The notes below the pieces were generated by a model. The model saw nothing but the letters and a program-made list of their open reading frames with translations. It searched no databases and was not told where the DNA came from. Shown here in pieces: positions 17,605-25,937 of a stretch of 64,000 nt of DNA. The stretch's first letter is position 1. Each line of letters opens with the position of its first letter. A program made the translations under genes and the position numbers. Location of the stretch: assembly GCA_040766885.1 (NCBI GenBank), contig JAXGPP010000001.1, positions 124,001-188,000 on the forward strand, read 5' to 3'. Source of the DNA: JAXGPP01 sp040766885. Its GTDB lineage: Bacteria > Planctomycetota > Planctomycetia > Pirellulales > Thermoguttaceae.

Positions 17605-18615
17605 ATGTCCACAGCCTCGCTTTGTGCCTATGTATTGGCTGGCGTTGTGGCGCAAGGAGCACCGAGCGAGGTCCTCCCTTCGCACTTCGAGCCGAGGGAA
17701 TACGAGCCTTACGTGTTCGATCCCTTATTCGTTCGCGTCACCTTCACGAACACGGCGAACAGGGTGGTGAGAGTCTCCCCCGACCTGTTCATGACGGCTC
17801 ATTATGGCATCGAAGGGGTTGTCGGCCGCTTCCGCTGCGCGTACCACTACGACCCTTTCGCCGATCCCTCCGGCGCGCCGATTTCGGTGCGCATTGGGTC
17901 GGGCCAGCAAGCCACGATCGACTACCACATCCTCGAGCTGCCGCCAGCCGAATTGCTGGGCGACGAGATCTGGGAGCGGGTGATCCGACGGGGCCAGACG
18001 CGCGTCTTCGCCGACGTCTACGGCGACGAGTCGGAAGTGCCAATCGAACGGCGTTCGTCCGGCTACCTCTGGATCAAGGACCGCCCGGCCGACGAAATGG
18101 CCTTCCTCGACGGGCTGTACGCGGAGATGATGCAGCAGAAGAAGGGAAAGGTGCCGTTTCCCGGAGACTTCGAGTGGGTAGCTCCTAATCCGAGGCAATT
18201 CGGCCTGACGAGCTTCGAACCCTATCCCGATCTGCTTGAGAAGCTGCTCGCCTACGAGGAACGCCTCTCGCCCGGTTCGCTCCGCGACGTGGTGCACCTG
18301 ACCGGCGTGATGCGGAAGATCTACTACTCCAAGGACGAAGCCGAGCGGGGGCGGTTGGTCGACGATCTGCTCCAGTGGCTCGACGCGCTCGCGGAGATCG
18401 AGCGGCATTGCCTCGCAAAAGCAATTCGAAGTTCGGTCTTCTACTGGTACCGGGACGAGCCGTCGGTGAACCGCCTGGTCTATGAGGCGATCCAGCGGCA
18501 GCCGGAACGCCTCTACGAGTTTGAGGATTACCGGGCGTACCTGCTTCGAGGATTCAATCACCCGGGCTTCAAGGAGTACGTCAGGAAGCGCGAGGAGGCC
18601 GAGCAACGTCCCTAG
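17605..18615 (+). CDS. Secreted protein of unknown function
   Basis: A 336-residue protein starting at ATG 17605, where a Shine-Dalgarno (GGGGAATCGAGGA) and a signal peptide (STASLCAYVLAGVVAQGAPSE) coincide; an in-frame GTG at 17554 is less likely. The middle part is a beta-rich region (PLFVRVTFTNTANRVVRVSP), the C-terminal half mostly helical and charged (LVDDLLQWLDALAEIERHCL). It follows the broken metalloprotease by 47 nt and may once have been cotranscribed with it. No family recognised. Confidence 0.6.
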   Translation: MSTASLCAYVLAGVVAQGAPSEVLPSHFEPREYEPYVFDPLFVRVTFTNTANRVVRVSPDLFMTAHYGIEGVVGRFRCAYHYDPFADPSGAPISVRIGSGQQATIDYHILELPPAELLGDEIWERVIRRGQTRVFADVYGDESEVPIERRSSGYLWIKDRPADEMAFLDGLYAEMMQQKKGKVPFPGDFEWVAPNPRQFGLTSFEPYPDLLEKLLAYEERLSPGSLRDVVHLTGVMRKIYYSKDEAERGRLVDDLLQWLDALAEIERHCLAKAIRSSVFYWYRDEPSVNRLVYEAIQRQPERLYEFEDYRAYLLRGFNHPGFKEYVRKREEAEQRP

Positions 18616-18715
18616 CGGATCTGTGTCCCACCGGTCCGGCGCCGTTCTTCCTGCGTCCTGCGTCGCGTGCGCGGGGCGGGTGTGTTCTGAGAACGGGCAG
18701 CGTGTTAGGGCACAC

Positions 18716-18733
18716 CACGCCTCGCGGGGCGTG
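18716..18733. terminator. Possible hairpin between convergent genes
   Basis: CACGCC-TCGCGG-GGCGTG forms a six-base-pair stem in the gap between the convergent genes ending at 18615 and 18773. No T-run follows on either strand, so this is a weak call. Confidence 0.25.
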
Positions 18734-18772
18734 TAACCGAGAACGAGCGAGGCTGTCTTCAGCTCCCCAATT

Positions 18773-20395
18773 TCACTCGCCGCCGCGAAGCGCGACGAGT
18801 TCGATCCCTTGGCCAGACCCCCGATTGCGGGAGTATTGTTTTTCCGTAGGATTATTCCAGTGCTCGTGTACGCCCAGGCTCTTCAAGCGGCTCACGCCGC
18901 GATCGTGTGCAGGGTCGTAGAACGTGCCCGAGGGCGGATTGTCGGCCAAAGCGGCCTCATGAAGATAGTCGTCGGCGCCGAGGCGGCGCGGAGCATCCTC
19001 GTACTCCGCCCAGAGGAAATCGAACGCTACCGAGTCAATCGCTACGGGGTCCTGCGAGGCGAGCAGGCTCGAAGTCCAGTCACCGTTGAACGGGGCCGAG
19101 TTCCACTTAAGCGGCACCTTGTCGATCGGGTGGCGGCCGCAGTACAGGCCATCGATCAGGTAGAGGAGCGTCTTGCCGCCGAGTTCCGGGTGGCCCATCA
19201 GGTCGACGAGGCAGCGGTACTGTTCCGTCCCTTGCGCGAAACCGGTTGCGTGCAGGTCGTAGTAGCCCGGTTCCACGGGCCAGCGGATGAGCGAACCGTA
19301 GTGGTTCTTCGCCGCGAGCGTCACGCCGGCGCCGGTGTGGGCCTTGAGGTTCGCCAGGTTGATCAGGTATTCGGCGTCGGCGAAACAGTCTGGCACATAA
19401 TCGGTCCGTGTGCCCTGCGGCCGGCAACTCCAGTAGAACGGCACCTCAGAAGGCTTGGCCGCAATGCGGCCCGGCTTTTCCTCGCAGCCAAGGTAACGGA
19501 CACCCGGAAACCGGGCATGAAGGATCTCGTAGTACTCGTCGGTGAATCTCGCCAGCGTGTCGCCCAGCGTGATGTCAGCCTCGCGGACGCCAACGGTGCC
19601 CACGAGTTCATCAAGCAGCGCCAGTATCATCTGCGGCGAGGTGTTCATGTAGTTGCTGTAGGCCGGGTCCATCTTGTAGGTGGCAGGATCGACGGACGGC
19701 ATTCGATAGATCAGACCGACGAAATTCACCTTGATCACGATCTTCTCACCGGGCCGATAGCCCAGATCGCCCTTTCCTCGCGACCGGTTGAAGTGGTAAA
19801 AAATCCGGTCCCATGCTGCACCAAGATCGCGCTCGCCGGCCACGGCGCACACGGCCCGCGATATCATGCGGTCGGCGGCTGCCTGGCTGGTGTGGTTCGA
19901 TTCCCACCAGTGGCCGTCTTCCGGACCGCCCCAATTCGTTGCGTCCGGGTCGTGCACCCAGACCACGCGTCCCGGATGGATTCCCTGAGGCGTCCCGATC
20001 GGCTCGTTGGCGACGGGAGGTTGAGCCAAGGCTGGCTGGTCCCGGGTAATGCTCAGGGTTGCCCAAATTGCCCCCACGCTCGCAACCAGACACAATCCGG
20101 CGATTGCGTAGCGCGACCGCCGGAAATACGTCTTCGCTGTGCGGGCCGCCCCAATCGAGGCCGCTAACCCCAGCAACCAGATGACGAACGCTGAAGCCAA
20201 GGGCGCGGCCATGCGCTGACAGGGATAGGCGGCGCGGCTGGGCTTGGGGAGCACGCGGATGAGGAACCAGACGAGCGACAACAGCCCCGCGACGGGCAGC
20301 AGCCACCGTGCCCAAAGGCTCTTCAATCCCGGACCGCGCGAGTGAACGCACCGCGGGCATCGATTCTCGGCATGATTGTCGTCAGACCGCAGCAT
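18773..20395 (-). CDS. Membrane-anchored DUF362-domain protein
   Basis: A 540-residue protein. The N-terminal 120 residues carry three membrane helices (LLPVAGLLSLVWFLIRV, LASAFVIWLLGLAASIGAA, IAGLCLVASVGAIWATL); the rest is a soluble DUF362-like domain, probably outside the cytoplasmic membrane. DUF362 features include VIKVNFVG, MILALLDELVG, YLINLANLKAHTGAGVTLAAKNHYGS and LLASQDPVAIDSVAFDFL. Some DUF362 proteins carry a ferredoxin domain, but no cysteine cluster is present apart from CPRC near the N-terminus. ATG 20395 has GGGAGG seven bases upstream. DUF362 is linked elsewhere to iron-sulfur or redox roles; function here is unknown. Confidence 0.8.
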   Translation of the reverse strand: MLRSDDNHAENRCPRCVHSRGPGLKSLWARWLLPVAGLLSLVWFLIRVLPKPSRAAYPCQRMAAPLASAFVIWLLGLAASIGAARTAKTYFRRSRYAIAGLCLVASVGAIWATLSITRDQPALAQPPVANEPIGTPQGIHPGRVVWVHDPDATNWGGPEDGHWWESNHTSQAAADRMISRAVCAVAGERDLGAAWDRIFYHFNRSRGKGDLGYRPGEKIVIKVNFVGLIYRMPSVDPATYKMDPAYSNYMNTSPQMILALLDELVGTVGVREADITLGDTLARFTDEYYEILHARFPGVRYLGCEEKPGRIAAKPSEVPFYWSCRPQGTRTDYVPDCFADAEYLINLANLKAHTGAGVTLAAKNHYGSLIRWPVEPGYYDLHATGFAQGTEQYRCLVDLMGHPELGGKTLLYLIDGLYCGRHPIDKVPLKWNSAPFNGDWTSSLLASQDPVAIDSVAFDFLWAEYEDAPRRLGADDYLHEAALADNPPSGTFYDPAHDRGVSRLKSLGVHEHWNNPTEKQYSRNRGSGQGIELVALRGGE

Positions 20396-20466
20396 GATAA
20401 CGCCTCCCAAGCGAGTTGCCGGGCACCGCAACCGTGCCGGCATTGTGACGCCTGGAAGGCCCGGCG

Positions 20467-21306
20467 TCAACCATGTTGGGGGCGGCGTTGGCGTGGAACG
20501 ACTACGGGACCGGGAGCGGCCTCAATCCACCCTTTTGCTGGCCGAGTACGCCGTTTCTCGATGGCATCAGGCATCTTGACTGCGGCGTCATCGTCGGCTC
20601 TCGTTTGCTCCTGACGGTCAGCCGAGCGATCGGTCTGGCCGTGCGAGTGGAGCGGAGCGTCTTCCATGCGTCGGAAAGCGGGAATCGTCAACTCAACGGT
20701 GTCGACGAGTTCCAACATCAGACGTTGGAGGCGATGCCCGAACCAGGCGGCCGCAAGCCGGCAGAGAGCGGCGATTGCCAGACCGATCCCTGTCATGGTG
20801 AGTGCATCGGCGAGCGGACTGGCCGGCAGGCGGGCAAGATCAGGAGACGCTTTGAGCGCGAGAATACTCCCGACGATCGTTCCAAGGAAACCGACGGCGA
20901 ACGCCGAAATGCCGACGACGCGGAGCGCAGCGGTGCAGGCACCGAGCGTGATCGCTTCTCGTCCGGCGACGTCGCGCATCGCCCGTTCGATTTCACCGAC
21001 AGGCGCGCCGGCTCGCGTTACACCTGCCCAAAGTACGCGGGCCGCAGGAGTGGGCGACTTTTCACAGAGTTGCGTCAAGTGCTCGCGCGACTCAACATGA
21101 TACTCGATCATCTGTTCGAGGCGTTCGGTGAAGCGCCGCGGCACGATCCACCGTCGCCGGACTCGTGCCAGCCGGTCGAGCAGAAGTAGCAATGCGGATC
21201 CAGCGAATGCGGCGAGCGCGAGGTAGAAGGCCCGTGGGTACCACTCGGCGGCGAGCAGTTGTTCCCATAGGTCTGACAGAGCGGGTGGAGCGAAATCGAT
21301 CATCAT
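20467..21306 (-). CDS. MotA/TolQ/ExbB proton channel family protein
   Basis: A 279-residue integral membrane protein. A first helix lies near residues 24-43 (FYLALAAFAGSALLLLLD), then a cytoplasmic linker, then two helices (LRVVGISAFAVGFLGTIVGSILAL and LADALTMTGIGLAIAALCRLAAAWF). GFLGTIVG and the TMTGIGLAI helix are the TolQ/ExbB signature. The 70-residue C-terminal tail is charged and low in complexity. No ExbD/TolR partner is adjacent, which is unusual. Start ATG 21306 chosen; GTG 21318 is possible. It ends 71 nt before the DUF362 gene on the same strand. Confidence 0.85.
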   Translation of the reverse strand: MMIDFAPPALSDLWEQLLAAEWYPRAFYLALAAFAGSALLLLLDRLARVRRRWIVPRRFTERLEQMIEYHVESREHLTQLCEKSPTPAARVLWAGVTRAGAPVGEIERAMRDVAGREAITLGACTAALRVVGISAFAVGFLGTIVGSILALKASPDLARLPASPLADALTMTGIGLAIAALCRLAAAWFGHRLQRLMLELVDTVELTIPAFRRMEDAPLHSHGQTDRSADRQEQTRADDDAAVKMPDAIEKRRTRPAKGWIEAAPGPVVVPRQRRPQHG

Positions 21307-21574
21307 CTCTGCCAACACTGGCGATGTGGCGTTTCCCCGATTGCCCCACGGCTGACACTATTGTTCTCCAAATGCTCCCGTGCGGCAAAGCTTTTTTTCC
21401 GCGAAGCCTGTCGGCTGCCCCCGGTGCGGGCTTCCCAAACGCTTGACCGGGGGATTGCCTCGGCTATACTCCGGATACTTCGGCTGCCCACCCGCGGGCG
21501 GGGCGCGAAACGGGCGTGCAGTTGTCCGATGGCTTTGCGGTCGACCGAACTAACTGAATCGAGGAGGATTGACA

Positions 21575-22660
21575 ATGTCTCCGACAGAAAACTCGCGGCG
21601 CGATTTTCTCAAGCTGGCGTCGGCTGCGGTGGCGGGCGGTTCGCTGACCTCGGCTGCGTCGGCGGCGCCTGAAGGCGAGGCCGCAACCATTCTCAACTAC
21701 AACCCGAAGATGGCCTATCGCCGGTTGGGCAAGACCGAGTTCATGATCTCGGAGATCGCGCTGGGCGGCCACGGCGCCCAGGCGCAGCCGGACAAGAACA
21801 TTGACGTAGTTGACAATCGGGTCGCCGTGCTTGAACGGGCCGTTGAACTGGGAATCAACTACGTCGACAACAACATCGACAAGGAATGCGACCTCTACGG
21901 CGAGGCGATGGCCAAGTCGGCGGGCGCCAAACGCGAGCGGTGGTTTATCGGCTTTGCCTCCTGGCCGGAGAAAGTTACCGAGGAATACGAAGCGAGCCTG
22001 ACCCCTGAGACCATGATGGAGAACATTGAGGCCCGGCTGCGGTCGTACCGGACCGACATGCTCGACCTCTGGCGCCCAGTTGGCGCGACCTGGGGCGAAG
22101 GGCAAACCAGCATCGGCACGATGTACATGGTCTCGAACAAAGCGCTCGACATGGTCGTCGAGGTGTTCGATAAGGCCCGACAACAGGGCAAGGTCCGGTT
22201 CCTCGGCATCTCGGCGCACAACCCGAAGGTCTTCCGCCGGGTGCTCAACGAGTACCCCCAGTTCTCTGTGATCATCTTCCCCTACCTGTTCCTGACCAGG
22301 GAGTTCGGCGGCGACAGCCTGCTCAAGCTGGCGGCGGAGAAGGACGTCGGCGTGGTGGGCCTTAAGCCGTTTGGCGCGGGCACAGTCTTCGGTCTCAAGC
22401 CGCAGCAACTCGATAAGAACGCCAAGGTCGACGTCAAGGCACATGTGCTGGTGAAGCAGATGCTCCAGGAGAAGCGGCTCTCGGCCGTGATTCCGGGAGT
22501 AAACATTCCCGAGCACCTCGACGAGAACGTGCAGGGTTCTTACCAGCGCAGTGAACCCCTCACACCGGAGGAGGAGCAGGCTCTGGCGCAATATCGCGAG
22601 AACTTCTATGCGAATCTCACTCCGCACTACCAATGGTTGCGCGACTGGGAGGTGGTATGA
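21575..22660 (+). CDS. Tat-exported aldo/keto reductase family protein
   Basis: A 361-residue protein with a twin-arginine signal (SRRDFLKLASAAVAGG, residues 7-22) followed by an aldo/keto reductase barrel starting MAYRRLGKTEFMISEIALGG. Asp98 and Tyr108 of the usual tetrad are visible in NYVDNN and DLYGEA. The expected Lys is replaced in WFIGFASWPE (about 124-132), and the expected His is missing from DMLDLWRPVG (about 161-170). It may therefore be a divergent or non-reductase member. ATG 21575 follows GAGGAGG. Its stop overlaps the next start, so it is coupled to the cytochrome gene. Confidence 0.85.
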   Translation: MSPTENSRRDFLKLASAAVAGGSLTSAASAAPEGEAATILNYNPKMAYRRLGKTEFMISEIALGGHGAQAQPDKNIDVVDNRVAVLERAVELGINYVDNNIDKECDLYGEAMAKSAGAKRERWFIGFASWPEKVTEEYEASLTPETMMENIEARLRSYRTDMLDLWRPVGATWGEGQTSIGTMYMVSNKALDMVVEVFDKARQQGKVRFLGISAHNPKVFRRVLNEYPQFSVIIFPYLFLTREFGGDSLLKLAAEKDVGVVGLKPFGAGTVFGLKPQQLDKNAKVDVKAHVLVKQMLQEKRLSAVIPGVNIPEHLDENVQGSYQRSEPLTPEEEQALAQYRENFYANLTPHYQWLRDWEVV

Positions 22661-23157
22661 GACGGATCGCAAATCTGGGGGTGGCAATTGCGCTGGTCGC
22701 CGCCGCCGCGACTGCTTCGTCGTGGGGCGCCGGCGGCGATGCGGCGAATACCGCTTCGGTGGCATCGAAGGCCGCGGCGGAGCGGTCGAGCGATTCGGAG
22801 GAGGATTCCGGCGATTTCATCGATCCACTCGGCCCGAACGCCGCCTGCTACGTCTGCCACATGACGTTTGTCACTGAAGAAATCAGTTCACAGCACAAGG
22901 CCCAGGATGTTGGCTGCATCAAGTGTCACGGACTGAGCGCTGCACACGCAAACGACGAGGATATCGGAGCGACCCCTCCCGACATTACCTACGAACGGGA
23001 CAAAGTCGATGCGGCCTGCACGGCGTGCCATGAGACGCACGATGCGCCCGCCAACAAGATTGTCGCCCGATTCATTGAACGCAAACTGACCGGCTCCTCG
23101 CCCGTCTGTACCGATTGCCACGGGCATCATCGCATTGCGGAAGCGGCCGCCCGATAG
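22657..23157 (+). CDS. Exported tetrahaem c-type cytochrome
   Basis: A 166-residue protein with a signal peptide (residues 1-25, ANLGVAIALVAAAATASSWGA) and four haem-binding CxxCH motifs: CYVCH 64-68, CIKCH 87-91, CTACH 121-125 and CTDCH 151-155. Extra histidines (H80, H97, H128, H157, H158) could act as distal ligands. The start ATG overlaps the stop of the reductase gene by four bases (ATGA), so the two are translationally coupled. It probably carries electrons in the periplasm, perhaps for a reaction of its Tat-exported neighbour. No named family recognised. Confidence 0.88.
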   Translation: MRRIANLGVAIALVAAAATASSWGAGGDAANTASVASKAAAERSSDSEEDSGDFIDPLGPNAACYVCHMTFVTEEISSQHKAQDVGCIKCHGLSAAHANDEDIGATPPDITYERDKVDAACTACHETHDAPANKIVARFIERKLTGSSPVCTDCHGHHRIAEAAAR

Positions 23158-23200
23158 AATTCGGCCGGCCGCGGAAGCCACTTCCGGAAAGGACTACCAC

Positions 23201-24043
23201 GTGATTGAACTGGGATTGCACACCGACAACTGGCGTCCTCTGAGCATGAGCTTTGAGCAGGCCATTGACAAGATCGTCGCAACCGGGCTCAGCCACATTG
23301 AATTTGCGGTGATCCACGGTCAGAACTTCATTCAGGCCCTGGGTTACGATCCGGGCATCTCGCTCCAGTCGAATCCTCGAGCATTGCGGAAGTACTTGGA
23401 GGGCAAGGGACTAAAGACCTCGCAGATTGACGGTTCGTACCCCATGATGGGGCCGAACGGCTCCGCGTTTGGCGTTCAGTACGTGCAACAATCGATCCGT
23501 TTCGCCGCCGAGATCGGCTGCCCGATGGTCGATACCGTCGACGGGGCATTTGAGATTCCGGGCATGTCGGTGGAGGAAGTGTTTCGCGTCACCTGTGACA
23601 ACTACCGCCAGTGCCTGCCCTGGGCCGAGGACTACGGCGTAATCATTAACATTGAGACGCACGGGCCCTACACGAGCAATGCCGAATTCATGCACCGGCT
23701 CTTCGAGCACTTCGACTCGGAGTATCTGCGATTCAACTTCGACACCGGCAATACGTTCATTTCCGGCCACGACCCGCTGGAATTCGTCAGGCAGTTCCGC
23801 AAGTATCTGAGCCATTGCCACATCAAAGACGTGAGCCCCGAACTGGCTGCTGCGGTTCGCGGAGAAGAGACCGGCATCGGCAGCTCCATCGTGCCGGTGG
23901 GAGGAGGAGCGAACGCCGACAACATCAAGAAGGTTTTCAAGTATCTCAACGAGACAAGATGGGACGGGGTCGTGTCGATCGAGTGTCACGGATCGGACGA
24001 GAACACCCGGGCGAGCGTCGAATTCCTTCGGGGTTTGCTGTAG
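23201..24043 (+). CDS. Sugar phosphate isomerase/epimerase-like TIM-barrel protein
   Basis: A 280-residue protein of the AP-endonuclease-2/xylose-isomerase-like barrel family (PF01261). GTG at 23201 is taken as the start, since GGAAAGGA precedes it and the fold starts there (VIELGLHTDNWR). Metal-site-like residues are INIETHGPYT (about 148-157), RFNFDTGNTF, CHIKDVSPE and SIECHGSDEN near the C-terminus. It has no signal peptide, unlike the two genes upstream. It begins 43 nt after the cytochrome and likely belongs to the same operon. The reaction is probably sugar or cyclitol isomerisation; substrate unknown. Confidence 0.82.
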   Translation: MIELGLHTDNWRPLSMSFEQAIDKIVATGLSHIEFAVIHGQNFIQALGYDPGISLQSNPRALRKYLEGKGLKTSQIDGSYPMMGPNGSAFGVQYVQQSIRFAAEIGCPMVDTVDGAFEIPGMSVEEVFRVTCDNYRQCLPWAEDYGVIINIETHGPYTSNAEFMHRLFEHFDSEYLRFNFDTGNTFISGHDPLEFVRQFRKYLSHCHIKDVSPELAAAVRGEETGIGSSIVPVGGGANADNIKKVFKYLNETRWDGVVSIECHGSDENTRASVEFLRGLL

Positions 24044-24060
24044 GGACGACTGAGACACTT

Positions 24061-24095
24061 TCGGCGGCAGAGAACGGTTTGCTCTCTGCCGCCGA
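24061..24095. terminator. Strong bidirectional terminator hairpin
   Basis: A perfect 13-bp inverted repeat, TCGGCGGCAGAGA (24061-24073) and TCTCTGCCGCCGA (24083-24095), with a nine-base loop. It lies between the convergent ends at 24043 and 24135. T-rich sequence follows on the plus strand (TTGTCGAACTTG). Confidence 0.6.
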
Positions 24096-24134
24096 TTGTC
24101 GAACTTGCTGAATTTGTCTGTAACGCTCGACCGG

Positions 24135-24857
24135 TCAACGATAGGCGGTGCCACCGACAGTCGCGGCGACTTGCTCGGCTCTTCGGATCGCACTGCCGAT
24201 GAGCGCAGCCGAAGGACTGGATGACGCGACGGTTCGGCCCTCGACATCGATTACCAGGCGAACCATCTCGCGCATGGTTCGGATGCCGAGTTTGTGCATC
24301 AGCTTGGAACGGCGAAGCTCGATCGCCCGCGTAGAGACGCCCCATTCTGAGGCGATCTCGCGGTTGCGATGGCCGGCCAGCAGCATCTTGAAGAGTTGCC
24401 AGTCGGCCGCTGTCAACTGCGACATTCGTTCCTGGCATTGCGCTTCGCGCATGCGCTGCTGTCGGAGACGGGCGTCGCGGGTAATGGCCTCCTCCAGGGC
24501 TGCCCAGAGTTCATGCTCGCGGACTGGCTTCTGAAGGAAGTGAACCGCCCCGCCCCGCAACGCTTGCACTGCGATCGACACGGTAGCGTGCCCGCTCAGA
24601 AATAGAACCGGCATCGGAATGCCGGCCGCTGCCATTTGGCGCTGGATTTCCAGGCCGTTTACGTCTGGTACTCGGACTTCGAGCACGGCGCACCCGGTGC
24701 GCGTAGCATCGACTCTTGCGAGAAACGCCCGACCGGAGGTGAAACACTCACAGCCGAGATTCATGGTCCGGGTCAGATTGGCGACTGCCGTAGCCGCCAG
24801 TGGGTCACCATCCACCACGAACACCGTCGGTGTTCGAGTGGCGTCACAATTGGACAT
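24135..24857 (-). CDS. FixJ/NarL-type regulator with Glu at the phosphorylation site
   Basis: A 240-residue protein: receiver-like domain (about 10-125) and LuxR-type helix-turn-helix (about 146-205; NREIASEWGVSTRAIELRRSKLMHKLGI). Where FixJ has the phosphorylated Asp (TDLRMP), this protein has Glu60 in VLEVRVPDVNG. The acidic pocket is DGD rather than DDD/DDE (D16, D18). S89 and K110 (LQKP) are kept. This suggests a receiver that cannot be phosphorylated normally and may be fixed in an active-like state. Start ATG 24857 has GGAGG. It is a paralogue of the next gene on the same strand. Confidence 0.88.
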   Translation of the reverse strand: MSNCDATRTPTVFVVDGDPLAATAVANLTRTMNLGCECFTSGRAFLARVDATRTGCAVLEVRVPDVNGLEIQRQMAAAGIPMPVLFLSGHATVSIAVQALRGGAVHFLQKPVREHELWAALEEAITRDARLRQQRMREAQCQERMSQLTAADWQLFKMLLAGHRNREIASEWGVSTRAIELRRSKLMHKLGIRTMREMVRLVIDVEGRTVASSSPSAALIGSAIRRAEQVAATVGGTAYR

Positions 24858-25043
24858 GCTCCCCCTCCGATATTCCTTACTCGGTCCGTCCGGTCGAACT
24901 CTCCGCGGCGTCCGAGCGCAATGGACCCAGATTGCACTCGAGACTCTGCGAAAAGCTTCCCCGGCCTCATGCAGAGAAATAATTGGAGCACAGCCGATTG
25001 GACCCCACGCGTGCCAGAGCGTTGCTGTCCCCTCGCTTGATTT

Positions 25044-25071
25044 AGCATACGCAGTTGGGCGACCCAGTCAA
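25044..25071 (-). promoter_or_regulatory. Candidate sigma70-type promoter upstream of the first regulator
   Basis: The 303-bp gap between the two regulator genes (24858-25160) has no plausible gene. On the minus strand it contains TTGACT (25066-25071), a 16-bp spacer and TATGCT (25044-25049). This would give a leader of about 180 nt, so the downstream regulator may have its own transcript besides readthrough from the upstream one. Confidence 0.35.
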
Positions 25072-25160
25072 GGGCTTTGATTCCCCCTGGTTTGGGTATT
25101 TTGAGTGCCATAAGCGGCAGCTTTAACCATCAGTACCCCTTGATATGGGGGGAACGCGGC

Positions 25161-25850
25161 CTACGGGGCTTGCAGCATCGGGGCCTCGCGTCTCTGGGAA
25201 ACCCCAGCCGAGAGCGCGATCTGAAGAAACTGCATGTAGGACTTGGCCTCCAGTTTCCGCATGAGCTTCGCTCGTCGCACCTCGACAGTTCGTACCGCAA
25301 CTCCGAGTTCGGCGGCAATGACGCGATTGGGCTGCCCGGCCATGAGTCTTTCCATCAATCGCCAGTCGGCGGCAGTCAGGCGGGCCAGTCGCTGCTTCAA
25401 CCGTTCGTCGCCCACGCGGACAAGCCGTTGCCGGCGGTCGTGATCGACCGCTTCCTGAATGGCATTCCAGAGTTCCGCATCGCGAGCAGGTTTCTGGAGA
25501 AAATGCACGGCACCTGCTCGCAGCGCTTGAACCGCAATGGACACTGTCGCCTGGGCGGCCAGAAAAACGACCGGCAATCCACCGGGCCGCTCCGCGATCC
25601 GCCGCTGGATCTCCAATCCATTCCAATCGGGGACGCGCAGTTCGAGCACCACGCAACCCGGACGGTCCGGCTGCAGCCGATCGAGCAACTCGCGCCCGGT
25701 GATGTACTGCTCCTGGCCAAGATTCATTGTCCGCACAACATCAGCGACCGCATTGCGGCTGAGCGGATCCGGATCGAGGATGCGGACTACAGGCGCTAAG
25801 CTTGTTGGCATTTCGCTATTCTGCCTGACCATATGCATCTTGCCATTCAT
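25161..25850 (-). CDS. Second FixJ/NarL-type regulator with Glu at the phosphorylation site
   Basis: A 229-residue paralogue of the neighbouring regulator: receiver-like domain then LuxR-type HTH (NRVIAAELGVAVRTVEVRRAKLMRKL). The phosphorylation position is Glu70 in VLELRVPDWNG, and the acidic pocket is reduced to DPD. The conserved Ser/Thr is replaced by Ala in FLAAQATV (98-99), while Lys120 (LQKP) is kept. It is thus more degenerate than its twin. The start is uncertain: ATGs lie at 25850, 25838, 25832 and 25811, none with a clear Shine-Dalgarno. It follows the NusG-like gene by 87 nt, probably one operon. Confidence 0.85.
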   Translation of the reverse strand: MNGKMHMVRQNSEMPTSLAPVVRILDPDPLSRNAVADVVRTMNLGQEQYITGRELLDRLQPDRPGCVVLELRVPDWNGLEIQRRIAERPGGLPVVFLAAQATVSIAVQALRAGAVHFLQKPARDAELWNAIQEAVDHDRRQRLVRVGDERLKQRLARLTAADWRLMERLMAGQPNRVIAAELGVAVRTVEVRRAKLMRKLEAKSYMQFLQIALSAGVSQRREAPMLQAP

Positions 25851-25937
25851 GGTGTGTGCTGGCAGAGCCGCGCATGGGCTAAACTGCCTCGGTTCTGTCC
25901 CGTTTTCAATCAGGTGTCGCAGCGTGTCGGCTTGTGG

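Noticed and set aside
19880..19910. GGTTCGATTCCCACCAG, similar to a tRNA T-arm
   Set aside because: It lies inside the DUF362 coding sequence, and no acceptor or anticodon stem can be built around it.
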